A stretch of 47,063 nt of DNA, taken from an uncultured Bacilli bacterium (lineage in GTDB: Bacteria > Bacillota_I > Bacilli_A > RF39 > UBA660). Location: NCBI GenBank assembly GCA_947631045.1, contig CANRJV010000007.1, positions 1-47,063 of the forward strand, in the 5' to 3' direction. The notes under the pieces were generated by a model. The model did not search any database, was not told where the DNA came from, and worked only from the letters and a program-made list of their open reading frames with translations. Made by a program: the position numbers and the translations under genes. This document shows positions 40,211 through 47,063 of this stretch, piece by piece (the stretch's first letter is position 1; every line of letters starts with the position of its first letter).

Positions 40211-40644
40211 TTAGAATAATTGCTCCTGGAAAAATTAAAGAAAGTTATTTAACAGATTTGATAAATGATTATTCAAAACGAATTACCAAGTATCATAAAA
40301 TAGAAATTATTGAATTAAAAGATAATGAAGATATTAAAAAAGAAACTATGGAAATTTTAAAATGTTTTAATTCAAAAGATTATAATATTGCTTTAACTAT
40401 TGAAGGAAAAAAATATGATAGCATTTCTTTTGCTAAACATTTAGATGAGACATTTAATCATCATAGTACAATAACTTTTATTATTGGAGGCTCTAATGGT
40501 CTAGATAAAGAAATTCTTGATTTATGTGATGAAGAGATTAGTTTTGGTACTTTTACTTTTCCTCATGGTTTATTTAGAGGAATATTATTAGAGCAAATTT
40601 ATAGAGCATTTAAAATAAATAATAACGAACGTTACCATAAGTAG
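40207..40644 (+). CDS. rlmH: 23S rRNA (pseudouridine1915-N3)-methyltransferase
   Basis: IRIIAPGKIKESYLTDLINDYSKRITKYHKIEIIEL, FIIGGSNGL, LEQIYRAFKINNNERYHK. Confidence 0.95.
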   Translation: MIRIIAPGKIKESYLTDLINDYSKRITKYHKIEIIELKDNEDIKKETMEILKCFNSKDYNIALTIEGKKYDSISFAKHLDETFNHHSTITFIIGGSNGLDKEILDLCDEEISFGTFTFPHGLFRGILLEQIYRAFKINNNERYHK

Positions 40645-40660
40645 AAAAGAAGTAGATATT

Positions 40661-41320
40661 ATGATAGGAAATGATTGGGATAAAGTTTTAGAAGTTATTG
40701 AAAAAAGTCCCGGATTTAAAAAATTTTTACAAATGATTAATGATAAATATAATACGAGTATTGTCTATCCACCCAAGAATTATATTTTCAATGCTTTGAA
40801 ATTAACTAGTTATGAAAATACAAAGGTGGTTATTGTAGGTCAAGATCCTTATCATGGTGAAGGAGAAGCCCATGGACTTTCCTTTAGTGTTCAAAAAGGA
40901 ATTAAAATTCCACCTTCACTTCAAAATATTTATAAAGAACTTAATGATGATTTAGGAATTGCTCTTTCAGAATATGGTGATTTAACAAAATGGGCGGAGG
41001 AAGGTGTTTTACTTCTTAATGCTGTTTTAACTGTCGAAAAAGATAAACCTGCATCGCATCGTAATATTGGGTGGGAGTTATTAACAGATTATATAATCAA
41101 AGCCTTAAATGCTAAAGGAAGTCCAGTAGTGTTTATTCTTTGGGGAAATTTTGCTAAAGAAAAAAGAAAATATATAACAAACCCCAAACATTTAGTTTTG
41201 ACTAGTCCTCATCCCTCTCCATTTTCCGCTAATAGTGGTTTCTTTGGTTCTAAACCATTTTCTAAAACTAATGAATTTTTAATTAAAAACAATTTAAAAC
41301 CGATAGATTGGAAGCTTTAA
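40661..41320 (+). CDS. ung: Uracil-DNA glycosylase
   Basis: VVIVGQDPYHGEGEAHGLSFSV, LLLNAVLTVEKDKPASH, SPHPSPFSANSGFFGSKPFSKTNEFL. Confidence 0.97.
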   Translation: MIGNDWDKVLEVIEKSPGFKKFLQMINDKYNTSIVYPPKNYIFNALKLTSYENTKVVIVGQDPYHGEGEAHGLSFSVQKGIKIPPSLQNIYKELNDDLGIALSEYGDLTKWAEEGVLLLNAVLTVEKDKPASHRNIGWELLTDYIIKALNAKGSPVVFILWGNFAKEKRKYITNPKHLVLTSPHPSPFSANSGFFGSKPFSKTNEFLIKNNLKPIDWKL

Positions 41321-41343
41321 AAAACTTCTTCACTATCGGTTTT
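41296..41343. terminator. Bidirectional terminator embedded in the 3' ends of two overlapping convergent genes
   Basis: AAAACCGATAG (41296-41306) / CTATCGGTTTT (41333-41343), 11-bp perfect stem; both stop codons lie in the loop. Confidence 0.75.
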
Positions 41344-41850
41344 ATTATTAGTACTATAAAAACTTCTAATACGCATTTTGGCTATTTTAGCAATTATATT
41401 ATAAGGAATAGTTTTAATTAATTGATTAGATTTTAAAGCATTTTGATTAAAGGTATTTTTAGCAGAAACTAATAATTCATCTATTTCTCTTAAATTTTGC
41501 ATTTTTTTATTAAATTCTTTATCGTTATTAAGCTCTTCATAGTCATTAGTTAAATCATTTATTAATTTAACAGCTTCATCTAATTTAAAATCTTTTTCAT
41601 TGTTCGTAATAATTAAATCTCTTATAGAAACATAATCTTTTAAATAATCTTTTTTACCAGTTACTTTTTTTACTTCACCATTTAAACTAATGATTAAATC
41701 TAATTTTTTATTTAAATTAGCATCAATAATGGTTTCGGCTCGATCCATTCTTTCTTTATATTCTTTTAATCTTGTAAGAGAACTAAAATAGATTAAAGCA
41801 AAAATGGCAATTAAAGTTATGATAAGAACTATTATTATAATACTATTCAT
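41317..41850 (-). CDS. Hypothetical membrane protein (LemA-like topology: N-terminal TM then helical domain)
   Basis: IIIIVLIITLIAIFALIYFSSLTRLKEYKERMDRAETIIDANLNKKLDLI. Confidence 0.6.
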   Translation of the reverse strand: MNSIIIIVLIITLIAIFALIYFSSLTRLKEYKERMDRAETIIDANLNKKLDLIISLNGEVKKVTGKKDYLKDYVSIRDLIITNNEKDFKLDEAVKLINDLTNDYEELNNDKEFNKKMQNLREIDELLVSAKNTFNQNALKSNQLIKTIPYNIIAKIAKMRIRSFYSTNNKTDSEEVF

Positions 41851-43462
41851 TATTATCCCTTTTCTTTCTAAATTTATTAATTATACTTTTTCCTAACATT
41901 TCCTCAATTTCTTTTTTATTTAAGAAATAATATAAAACTATTAAAATAATTCCAATTATTCCAATTAGAGGTATAAGCATAATTCTACTTTTAATATTAA
42001 TAATTATACCACGATATAACAAAGATAAGAATATCATTAAAGCATAAACTAGAAATAATTTTGGTAATTTTTTTAAGGTGTTTGAATAGTTCAAATTAAT
42101 TTTAATTTTTAAGGCCACAAGGGGAATAGTTAAAGATACTAAATAACCAATTAAAGTAGCTGTAATAGCGCCATAATAAGGATAAATATTTAGTTTATTA
42201 AATAAAAGCATTAAAGGAATATCTAATATTAAATTTAGTAAAAGTCCAGTAATTACTGAAATATAAATAAGTTTTGATTCATTTAATCCTTGAAGGCCAT
42301 TACATATCATTATATATAAAGCATCAATGGAAGCCACAATAACTGAGAATTGGAAAATTACTGGGCCAAACTCACTTGGACCATAGAATACTTGCCAAAT
42401 GCTATTTGCAAATATACTCATAAATATGGCTAAAGGTAAAATGATATAAAAGAATACTTGTAAAATTTTATTAAATTTATCATTAATACCTTTAGTATCA
42501 CCTTTAATATTATTTTTTGCTAAAGTGGGAATAAGACTAATAGCAAGTCCAGTGGCAAAACTTGTAATTATAGTATTAAGTTTACTTCCCCAAGTAGTAA
42601 AGATACTACTAATTGTTTCAATATCGGTATCTTTAAAACCAATTGTATATAATCCTCGATTAAGTAAAATCATATCAGTTGTTTGATATATGGAATTAGC
42701 AATATTAATAATAATAAAAGGAGTAGCATACATTATAATTCTATGAATAATGGCTTTTTTTTCAGCCTTAGATAAAGTTTTAGTGTCTTCTTTATTTTCT
42801 CTTTTCGCTTTAATATTTTTTTTGATTAAGTAGGTATAAGCAGAAATGGCTCCGATAGTGGCTCCAAAGACCGCGACGCCAACAGCAGTTTTTAAACTTA
42901 AATGAAAGACTTTCAAAATTGTAAAACTACCAAAAATAATAACTAAAACTCTAACAATTTGTTCAATAACTTGGCTAAATGAAGATGCTCCAATATAACC
43001 ATGTCCTTGTAAATAACCTCTTCTAATGGCTAAAAGAGGAACAACTAAAATAGCAAAAGATACACATCTAATTACAAAAGCAATATCTTGAACACTATTA
43101 CCTTCTGTAACTTCACCAATAATTAATTTAGCAATTGGATTTGCAAAAACAAAACAAATTAAAAAGCAAACAACCGAAAAAATAAAAATTATCTTTTTGG
43201 TTATTTCAAACATATACTCTTTTTCTCTTTTTTGTTTTAAAGCATCATATTCGCTAGTAAGTTTACTTATAGCTAAAGGAATTCCGGCACTTGATATTAT
43301 TAAAAACAAATTATATATATTATAAGCATAACCATATAAGGCTCCGCCTTGACTTCCTACAATACCATAAAAAGGAATAACATAAATGATACCTAAAAAT
43401 TTAGAAAAGAAGATAGCTAGGGTAGCAATAATTGCTCCTTCCATAAATCCACTTTTTTTCAT
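41843..43462 (-). CDS. Polysaccharide biosynthesis/lipid II flippase-like protein (MOP superfamily, SpoVB/MurJ-like)
   Basis: 14-TM-like ORF; MKKSGFMEGAIIATLAIFFSKFLGIIYVIPFYGIVGSQGGALYGYAYNIYNLFLIISSAGIPLAISKLTSEY. Confidence 0.9.
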   Translation of the reverse strand: MKKSGFMEGAIIATLAIFFSKFLGIIYVIPFYGIVGSQGGALYGYAYNIYNLFLIISSAGIPLAISKLTSEYDALKQKREKEYMFEITKKIIFIFSVVCFLICFVFANPIAKLIIGEVTEGNSVQDIAFVIRCVSFAILVVPLLAIRRGYLQGHGYIGASSFSQVIEQIVRVLVIIFGSFTILKVFHLSLKTAVGVAVFGATIGAISAYTYLIKKNIKAKRENKEDTKTLSKAEKKAIIHRIIMYATPFIIINIANSIYQTTDMILLNRGLYTIGFKDTDIETISSIFTTWGSKLNTIITSFATGLAISLIPTLAKNNIKGDTKGINDKFNKILQVFFYIILPLAIFMSIFANSIWQVFYGPSEFGPVIFQFSVIVASIDALYIMICNGLQGLNESKLIYISVITGLLLNLILDIPLMLLFNKLNIYPYYGAITATLIGYLVSLTIPLVALKIKINLNYSNTLKKLPKLFLVYALMIFLSLLYRGIIINIKSRIMLIPLIGIIGIILIVLYYFLNKKEIEEMLGKSIINKFRKKRDNNE

Positions 43463-43550
43463 TTCAACACTCCTCGTATACTTATTATATTTTAGTTAAA
43501 CAAGTAAATACAAGAAATAATCATAAATTAAGTAAATTTTATGTAAAAAA

Positions 43551-43781
43551 TTAGTTTAATTTGCTTTTAGGATAACATCTTCTTTCATCAGTTCGGCATA
43601 CTAAATAATCAAGACTTACATTATAATAGTCAGCAAGAATACATAATCTATCAATGGGTATTAATTGAATTCCTAATTCATATTTTGAATATTGTTGTTG
43701 AGTTGTTTCTAAAATTTTAGCAATTGCATCTTGTGATATTTCTCTATCTTCTCTTATTTCCTTCAGCCTTAAAAGTAGCAT
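43551..43781 (-). CDS. XRE-family (Cro/CI-type) HTH regulator, divergent to surface protein copy 3
   Basis: RLKEIREDREISQDAIAKILETTQQQYSKYELGIQLIPIDRLCILADYYNVSLDYLVCRTDERR. Confidence 0.9.
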   Translation of the reverse strand: MLLLRLKEIREDREISQDAIAKILETTQQQYSKYELGIQLIPIDRLCILADYYNVSLDYLVCRTDERRCYPKSKLN

Positions 43782-43829
43782 TATCCCACTTCCTTATTAA
43801 TATTATAATTTCATCTTCATTTTAAATCG

Positions 43830-43890
43830 TTGACATTACACCTTATCAGATGTAAAATTTAGAATATAATATACATCTTATAAGATGTAA
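43830..43890 (+). promoter_or_regulatory. Promoter plus two operator-like palindromes of surface protein copy 3
   Basis: TTGACA (43830-43835)-N17-TAAAAT (43853-43858); imperfect operator TTACACCTTATCAGATGTAA (43836-43855) fills the spacer; perfect TACATCTTATAAGATGTA at 43872-43889. Confidence 0.7.
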
Positions 43891-43942
43891 TAATTTTTTT
43901 GAAATTTATTTTCGGTAAAAGCAACATAAATAGGAGAAATGT

Positions 43943-45514
43943 ATGAAGAAAAAGTTATATGAAAAAAGAATAGTAATATCTTGTGGAATTCTTTTGCTAG
44001 TAGTAGTTTTTACTTTAATAAGAATGACATTAAAAGATAGTTATGCTTATTATGGTGGTAGTAATGAATTACCAATAATAGAAGCTACAATAGGAAAGTT
44101 AAAACCCACAATAGATAAAGTATATATTGAAGAAGAAAATAAACAATATACCAATAAAACAAATCCAAGTGTCACAATAGAGTGGCCTGATGATAATATA
44201 ACAGAGTACTGTGTAACGACTGGGAGCACATGTGATGTATTTATACAATTATCAGATCTAAATAATAAAAGTGTAACTGCAACAAATCAAATAACATTAA
44301 GTGGAGATGGATTAAAAACAGTAAATGCCTATATAAAAAATAAGTATGGATATACATCAGCAGCTAGTAGCGATACTATAACATTAGATACAACAGCACC
44401 AACAATAAGTAGTGTTGCATCAACCGAAATAACTGAGACAACAATAACAGTTAGTGTAAGTGGTGATGATACTAACGGTATTAGTCAATATTGTTATGGA
44501 ACAATCCAAAATGATTATACATGTATAGATTCTAATACTTATACATTCAGCAATTTAGGTGCAGGGAAAGAATATACATTCTGGTTCTATTTAGTAGATA
44601 ATGCAGGAAATAATAGTGTTACATCTCAGTATACATTTACAACAATATCAAAATCTGCCAAAGATGTTATAGTTGCTACTTCTAAGAGTCTTGAGTCAGA
44701 GGGAGCAATGCAAGCGAGAAATGCTCAAATAAGTGGCCCAAAAGATGATTTAAGGAGATTTGTCGGAACATATCAGACAGTAACAGATAACTTTATTTGC
44801 TTTGGAACAAGTGATCAAAATCAATGTAAACAAAATATGGACACATATATGTATCGAATAATAGGAATAGATACAAGCGGTAGATTAAAATTAATCAAGG
44901 CTACTAAAATAGTTAGTGATAAATCCGGTATCTTTGAATGGTGTAGTTGGTATTCTGCCGATATAAAATGGAATGCATCAGATTTATATAAAGTATTAAA
45001 TAATACCGATGGAAAAAAATATTTTATAGGAAACATCAAATATAGTTATATGAGCGATAGTACATGGACCAATTTAATATCACCAGTAACATATTATATA
45101 GGAAAAGCAACAGATAGTACAAATCCTAATTTATTTATTAATGAAAGAAAAGATAATTTTAGTAGTGAAAGTATTAGTTTAATGTATTTAAGTGATTACT
45201 TATATGCCAATGATGGAACAGCAAATACAGATAATTGGTTATTTATTCAAAATGGATTAAATAGAGATAATACAAACTTGGGAAACGGAGCAACTGCTCC
45301 AACAGCAGAAGATGAATGGACAATGACCAGGTATGGTTACTACAGCGACGGCGATAACTATGCGTGGACTGTGTATGATAACGGGCCTGTGGACTACGAC
45401 TATGTGAACAATTCGTATGCGGTTCGTCCAGTCTTCTATATTGACTCATCTAGGATTAATTTGAAGGGAACTGGTATTATAACTGATCCGTATTATATAA
45501 CTAATGTTAATTAG
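43943..45514 (+). CDS. Secreted/anchored surface protein copy 3 with C-terminal hypervariable cassette (putative DGR target)
   Basis: Paralog of copies 1 and 2; EWTMTRYGYYSDGDNYAWTVYDNGPVDYDYVNNSYAVRPVFY. Confidence 0.85.
   Translation: MKKKLYEKRIVISCGILLLVVVFTLIRMTLKDSYAYYGGSNELPIIEATIGKLKPTIDKVYIEEENKQYTNKTNPSVTIEWPDDNITEYCVTTGSTCDVFIQLSDLNNKSVTATNQITLSGDGLKTVNAYIKNKYGYTSAASSDTITLDTTAPTISSVASTEITETTITVSVSGDDTNGISQYCYGTIQNDYTCIDSNTYTFSNLGAGKEYTFWFYLVDNAGNNSVTSQYTFTTISKSAKDVIVATSKSLESEGAMQARNAQISGPKDDLRRFVGTYQTVTDNFICFGTSDQNQCKQNMDTYMYRIIGIDTSGRLKLIKATKIVSDKSGIFEWCSWYSADIKWNASDLYKVLNNTDGKKYFIGNIKYSYMSDSTWTNLISPVTYYIGKATDSTNPNLFINERKDNFSSESISLMYLSDYLYANDGTANTDNWLFIQNGLNRDNTNLGNGATAPTAEDEWTMTRYGYYSDGDNYAWTVYDNGPVDYDYVNNSYAVRPVFYIDSSRINLKGTGIITDPYYITNVN
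45332..45439 (+). other. Putative DGR variable repeat VR3 (core 45332-45418, invariant end 45419-45439; one extra codon)
   Basis: 17 codons before GCGGTT align to VR1 with 13 codon differences and no third-position change. Confidence 0.72.
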
Positions 45515-45534
45515 GAAGCAAAGGCTTCCTTTTT
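45513..45534 (+). terminator. Rho-independent terminator after surface protein copy 3
   Basis: AGGAAGC-aaag-GCTTCCTTTTT. Confidence 0.8.
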
Positions 45535-45625
45535 GGATGTTTTTCGACAAAATAAAAGAAATATCGACAAATGTTGTCAAAACTTCCTATGGACTTTTAA
45601 TATATAATTGTGCTTTAATAGTAAG

Positions 45626-45840
45626 TCGAGACGAGAAGTCTTGCCTACTTTCAGGGGGTTTGGGGAAACCGAAATCATATGAAGTAGAGTGGTTTTGATA
45701 AAATTAAATATCTTCGGATTTTTAAAAGTAATGATTTTTCTGTCTAGTCAGATGACGAAACAAAAAAAGACTATCCTTATTCGGATTGAGTTTCGAATAG
45801 GATAGCAAAATAACCTTTAGGCAACGATTTCTCGTCTCCT
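45626..45840 (+). ncRNA. Putative multibranched structured non-coding RNA, about 215 nt
   Basis: Long-range 10-bp closing helix GAGACGAGAA (45628-45637)/TTCTCGTCTC (45829-45838) encloses several hairpins; promoter-like TGGACT-N18-TTTAAT with extended TGC ends just upstream; no credible ORF. Confidence 0.6.
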
Positions 45841-45867
45841 AATAAAGATTATAACATTTTTTGCTCA

Positions 45868-45892
45868 TAAAAAAAAGAGCCTAAGCTCTTTA
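45868..45892 (-). terminator. Rho-independent terminator of 45890-46945
   Basis: minus strand AAAGAGC-TTAG-GCTCTTTTTTTT. Confidence 0.8.
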
Positions 45893-46945
45893 ATTTGAAA
45901 GATTATAAGGATTAGATATATAAACTCTTTTACCATTACTATCTAATTTATAGTCTGCTACGGTTGTTGATTTACCTTCATCAGAAATTGCAACAGTCAT
46001 TCTAAGTTCATAGCCAACAACTCCATCGCCAGTTTTATTTATAACAGCGGTCATCAATCTATTTAATGAAGGAGTTCCTTTAATATTTAAAGCTTGAACA
46101 TCTTTTTGAATTCTAATAGTTTCAGCATCCATCATCTTATTTATTTCGGCTGCAATAGTTGGATTTTTATATAAATCTAGACTAACAGCACAATTATTAG
46201 TAGTAATATTAACTGCTAATAGATAATTATCTGTATCATATTCTCCATTACCATATTTACAAGTAATTGGTTCACTTGGAGTAGAAGGAGTTGATGGAGT
46301 GCTTGGTGTTTCTGGTTCTTGTGTAGTTGTACCATTATTATTAATAATTAATCTTGTCTCACCAACAGCTTGATTACCTGATTCATCTTTAGCCTCAATT
46401 TTGATTGGGTAAGTTCCTGGTTCTTTATAAACTGAATAATCAACTGTTTGGCCTTCTTCATCAATACCAGCATAGAAATTTATTTCACAATCAAGACCAC
46501 TGTTGTCTTTACAATTATCAATAAAATCATTAGCGCTATAAGATGAATTATGATTTATAGTAACTTCTTTTAAATTCAATTCTGGTTTAGTTGTATCCAC
46601 TACTGTTAAATTAGAAGTATAAGTTTTGCCATCAACGACGATACCTATTTCATATTTACCGATTTTTTTAACATCGAAATTGTCAGGATAAACTATTTCA
46701 ATATCTTCTAATTGCATATTTTCAATTTGGGAAAAGAAAATATCTTTGGTGAATTTTTCGTTCACTTCGACAGTTACATCACTTTTAATACTTAATTTGG
46801 CTTCCGGCTTTCGTTGATCTTCGCCTTGGAAGTTACTAGTTAAAACAAAACAAATAATAATTCCAATAACACAGACTGATATTATTACAATATTAATAAT
46901 TGTTTTTTTAGAATTATAAACTTTATTATAAAAAAACTTTGCCAT
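45890..46945 (-). CDS. Membrane-anchored protein with Ig-like (DUF5011-type) domain and Thr/Pro/Ser linker
   Basis: N-terminal TM IINIVIISVCVIGIIICFVL; VDTTKPELNLKEVTINHNSSYSANDFIDNCKDNSG...GTYPIKIEAKDESGN; PETPSTPSTPSTPSEP linker. Confidence 0.75.
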   Translation of the reverse strand: MAKFFYNKVYNSKKTIINIVIISVCVIGIIICFVLTSNFQGEDQRKPEAKLSIKSDVTVEVNEKFTKDIFFSQIENMQLEDIEIVYPDNFDVKKIGKYEIGIVVDGKTYTSNLTVVDTTKPELNLKEVTINHNSSYSANDFIDNCKDNSGLDCEINFYAGIDEEGQTVDYSVYKEPGTYPIKIEAKDESGNQAVGETRLIINNNGTTTQEPETPSTPSTPSTPSEPITCKYGNGEYDTDNYLLAVNITTNNCAVSLDLYKNPTIAAEINKMMDAETIRIQKDVQALNIKGTPSLNRLMTAVINKTGDGVVGYELRMTVAISDEGKSTTVADYKLDSNGKRVYISNPYNLSN

Positions 46946-47063
46946 ATAAAAAACCTCTTATTCTTAATATAGTTTAATAATATCATATTATGTGTTTAAA
47001 AAACAATAATTATTATCTATTTTACACTTTTTGCATACAATTTTAATGCCTAAAAGTATTGCA

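Noticed and set aside
45513-45534. Hairpin after copy 3 as a DGR cruciform element
   Set aside because: It is a short GC stem with a U-tract immediately after the stop codon, better explained as an intrinsic terminator; copies 1 and 2 lack it.
45504-45698. 64-aa plus-strand ORF after surface protein 3
   Set aside because: Starts inside the 3' end of copy 3, runs through its terminator and into the putative structured RNA; no ribosome-binding site.
1-47063. CRISPR arrays, rRNA and tRNA genes
   Set aside because: No regularly spaced repeats, rRNA-like blocks or convincing cloverleaf sequences were noticed while reading both strands.

Overview
AT-rich, Firmicutes/Mollicutes-like chromosomal window, probably near the origin. 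It carries the S10-spc-alpha ribosomal super-operon (about 9.0-23.1 kb), a parA/parB block (28.9-30.5 kb) and an rpsF-ssb-rpsR-rplI-dnaB-walJ-rlmH-ung block (34.7-41.3 kb). Accessory DNA includes an IS110-family transposase with a possible bridge-RNA region (0.2-1.7 kb), a decayed IS4-like transposase (8.3-8.6 kb) and a DUF4143-type gene remnant (28.5-28.8 kb). The main discovery is a family of three same-orientation secreted/anchored surface proteins (6528-8096, 23515-25122, 43943-45514). Each ends in a locally GC-rich, hypervariable cassette bounded by identical sequence (GAATGGACAATGACYAGG ... GCGGTTCGTCCAGTCTTCTAT). In matched segments nearly every amino acid differs, yet all differences fall at codon positions 1 and 2 and the third bases are identical. 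That is the signature of adenine-directed mutagenesis by a diversity-generating retroelement (DGR) from AAY-rich template codons. No reverse transcriptase or template repeat is visible in the window, so the DGR core would have to act in trans. Each target gene also has its own divergent XRE-type regulator, and a different palindromic operator-like sequence embedded in a TTGAC[A/T]-N17-TANNNT promoter. This suggests independently switched, individually diversified surface receptors. Copies 1 and 2 directly bracket the essential ribosomal operon. A second notable element is a putative multibranched structured RNA at 45.63-45.84 kb. All calls come from reading the sequence; no searches or computations were run.
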